From the NCBI RefSeq assembly GCF_042853465.1, contig NZ_AP031497.1:4278001-4342000 (forward strand): a stretch of 64,000 bases of DNA. Reading direction: 5' to 3'. Source of the stretch: Simiduia litorea. GTDB taxonomy: Bacteria; Pseudomonadota; Gammaproteobacteria; Pseudomonadales; Cellvibrionaceae. Positions 63,344 to 64,000 of this stretch are shown piece by piece (position 1 is the stretch's first letter; every line of letters starts with the position of its first letter). The notes under the pieces were generated by a model. That model did no database searches. It saw only the letters and a list, made by a program, of their open reading frames with translations, and was not told the DNA's origin. Position numbers and translations under genes: made by a program.

Positions 63344-64000
63344 CTAGCACTGGCAATTGGCACAATATACCGTGGCACGATTACTTACGCGAACTTCTTT
63401 CAGCGGAGTGTGACAGACCCGACAAGGCAGGCCACCGCGCCCATAAACGAGTAACTTCTGCTGAAAGTAGCCCGGTTTGCCGTCGCCACCGACGAAGTCC
63501 TTCAGCGTCGTGCCGCCCTGCTCAATAGCCTTAGCAAGCACAGCTTTTATGTGTTCGACTAATACACGAGCTTTTGCCAAGGTTAAGCTGCCAGCGGCGC
63601 GGCGCGGTCGTAACTTAGCCATGAACAGCGCTTCATTAGCGTAGATGTTGCCTACCCCTACGACAACGTGGCTATCCATAATGAACGTTTTTAAGTTTTG
63701 CTTCTTACCGCGCGACCGCTGATATAAATAGTCAGCGGTAAAATCATCAGACAGAGGCTCTGGTCCCAAAGCCGCCAACAGCTTGTGCGCCAACACATCC
63801 CCCTCAGCCCATAACCAGCAACCAAAGCGCCGCGGGTCGGTATAGCGCAGACCGATGCCATCGCTAAACTGCAAATCCACATGGTCGTGCAATCCAGGGG
63901 GCTCTTGCGTCGAAATAACCCGTAAGCTACCCGACATGCCGAGATGCACCAACACGTGCCCCAGCGTGAACTCAAACAGTAAGTATTTACCGCGGCGGGT
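63344..64000 (-). CDS. mutM: Formamidopyrimidine-DNA glycosylase, 3' part
   Basis: The frame stays open to the window edge; the N-terminal catalytic Pro/Glu is beyond it. What is present (about 218 residues) has LVHLGMSGSL, the H2TH helix region VVGVGNIYANEALF, and the C-terminal zinc finger CRVC...CANC with YFQQKLLVYGRGG. It removes 8-oxoguanine and other oxidised bases. An alternative start within the window is not credible. Confidence 0.95.
   Translation of the reverse strand, partial: TRRGKYLLFEFTLGHVLVHLGMSGSLRVISTQEPPGLHDHVDLQFSDGIGLRYTDPRRFGCWLWAEGDVLAHKLLAALGPEPLSDDFTADYLYQRSRGKKQNLKTFIMDSHVVVGVGNIYANEALFMAKLRPRRAAGSLTLAKARVLVEHIKAVLAKAIEQGGTTLKDFVGGDGKPGYFQQKLLVYGRGGLPCRVCHTPLKEVRVSNRATVYCANCQC

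Noticed and set aside
1..64000. CRISPR arrays, tRNA or rRNA genes, insertion sequences and prophage
   Set aside because: No spaced direct repeats, cloverleaf, rRNA core sequence or transposase, integrase or phage structural motif was seen on reading through the window.

Overview
The window reads as a stretch of chromosome from a free-living, probably marine gammaproteobacterium of the Cellvibrionales/Pseudomonadales type. This rests on gene content and local order, not on a database match: yrfG-hslR-hslO-pckA, TorF-porin-glnK-amtB-glnK beside ubiK-comM, ftsY-ftsE-ftsX-rpoH beside rsmD-coaD-mutM, and dsbB near rsd/algQ. Coding density is high and base composition looks even. I see no rRNA, tRNA, CRISPR array, insertion sequence or prophage.

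Layout. 1-4.4 kb: end of an unknown gene, an exported S10 serine carboxypeptidase and a membrane M48 zinc peptidase. 4.6-8.5 kb: the pckA/hslO/hslR/yrfG block, with a structured region ahead of pckA. 8.6-9.1 kb: wreckage of a sensor-GGDEF diguanylate cyclase. 9.2-16.4 kb: cysQ, a small unknown protein, a DMT exporter, a periplasmic solute-binding protein and a tripartite-type RND pump. 16.6-20.5 kb: tex, a SutA-like acidic regulator and a DUF523 protein. 20.5-25.6 kb: ammonium sensing and uptake (two PII proteins around amtB, plus a porin), ubiK and comM. 25.6-31.5 kb: a REC-GGDEF-EAL response regulator, a GT39/PMT-type glycosyltransferase broken by an in-frame amber codon, rep and a VOC protein. 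31.7-38.0 kb: a LytS/AlgZ-type kinase with a LytTR regulator, then a second RND pump with its permease gene ahead of its adaptor gene. 38.1-47.6 kb: an acidic hypothetical protein, gshA-acpH, Nudix-DUF4349, an oxidoreductase, signal peptidase I, a GNAT protein, a FliL-like exported protein, dsbB-lrgA-lrgB and rsd. 47.7-55.2 kb: a WD40 lipoprotein, an FKBP-type foldase, a TIGR02444 protein, an ABC-F ATPase, a GDSL autotransporter esterase and a UspE-like protein. 55.2-64 kb: an OprF-like porin, DUF423-trmB, rpoH, ftsXEY, rsmD, coaD, a small membrane protein and the 3' part of mutM.

Most of the window is housekeeping and envelope or stress physiology: redox folding (hslO, dsbB, gshA), heat shock (rpoH, hslR, hslO), outer-membrane and periplasmic quality control, and nitrogen control. 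I found no convincing new multi-gene system. The best leads are the hairpin-rich leader of pckA, the amber-interrupted glycosyltransferase, the decayed diguanylate cyclase next to yrfG, the very short rpoH leader with a TTG start, the tightly coupled dsbB-lrgA-lrgB and Nudix-DUF4349 pairs, and the SutA-like protein. Several start codons were moved to internal sites because Shine-Dalgarno placement or family N-termini favoured them; each case is explained in its entry.
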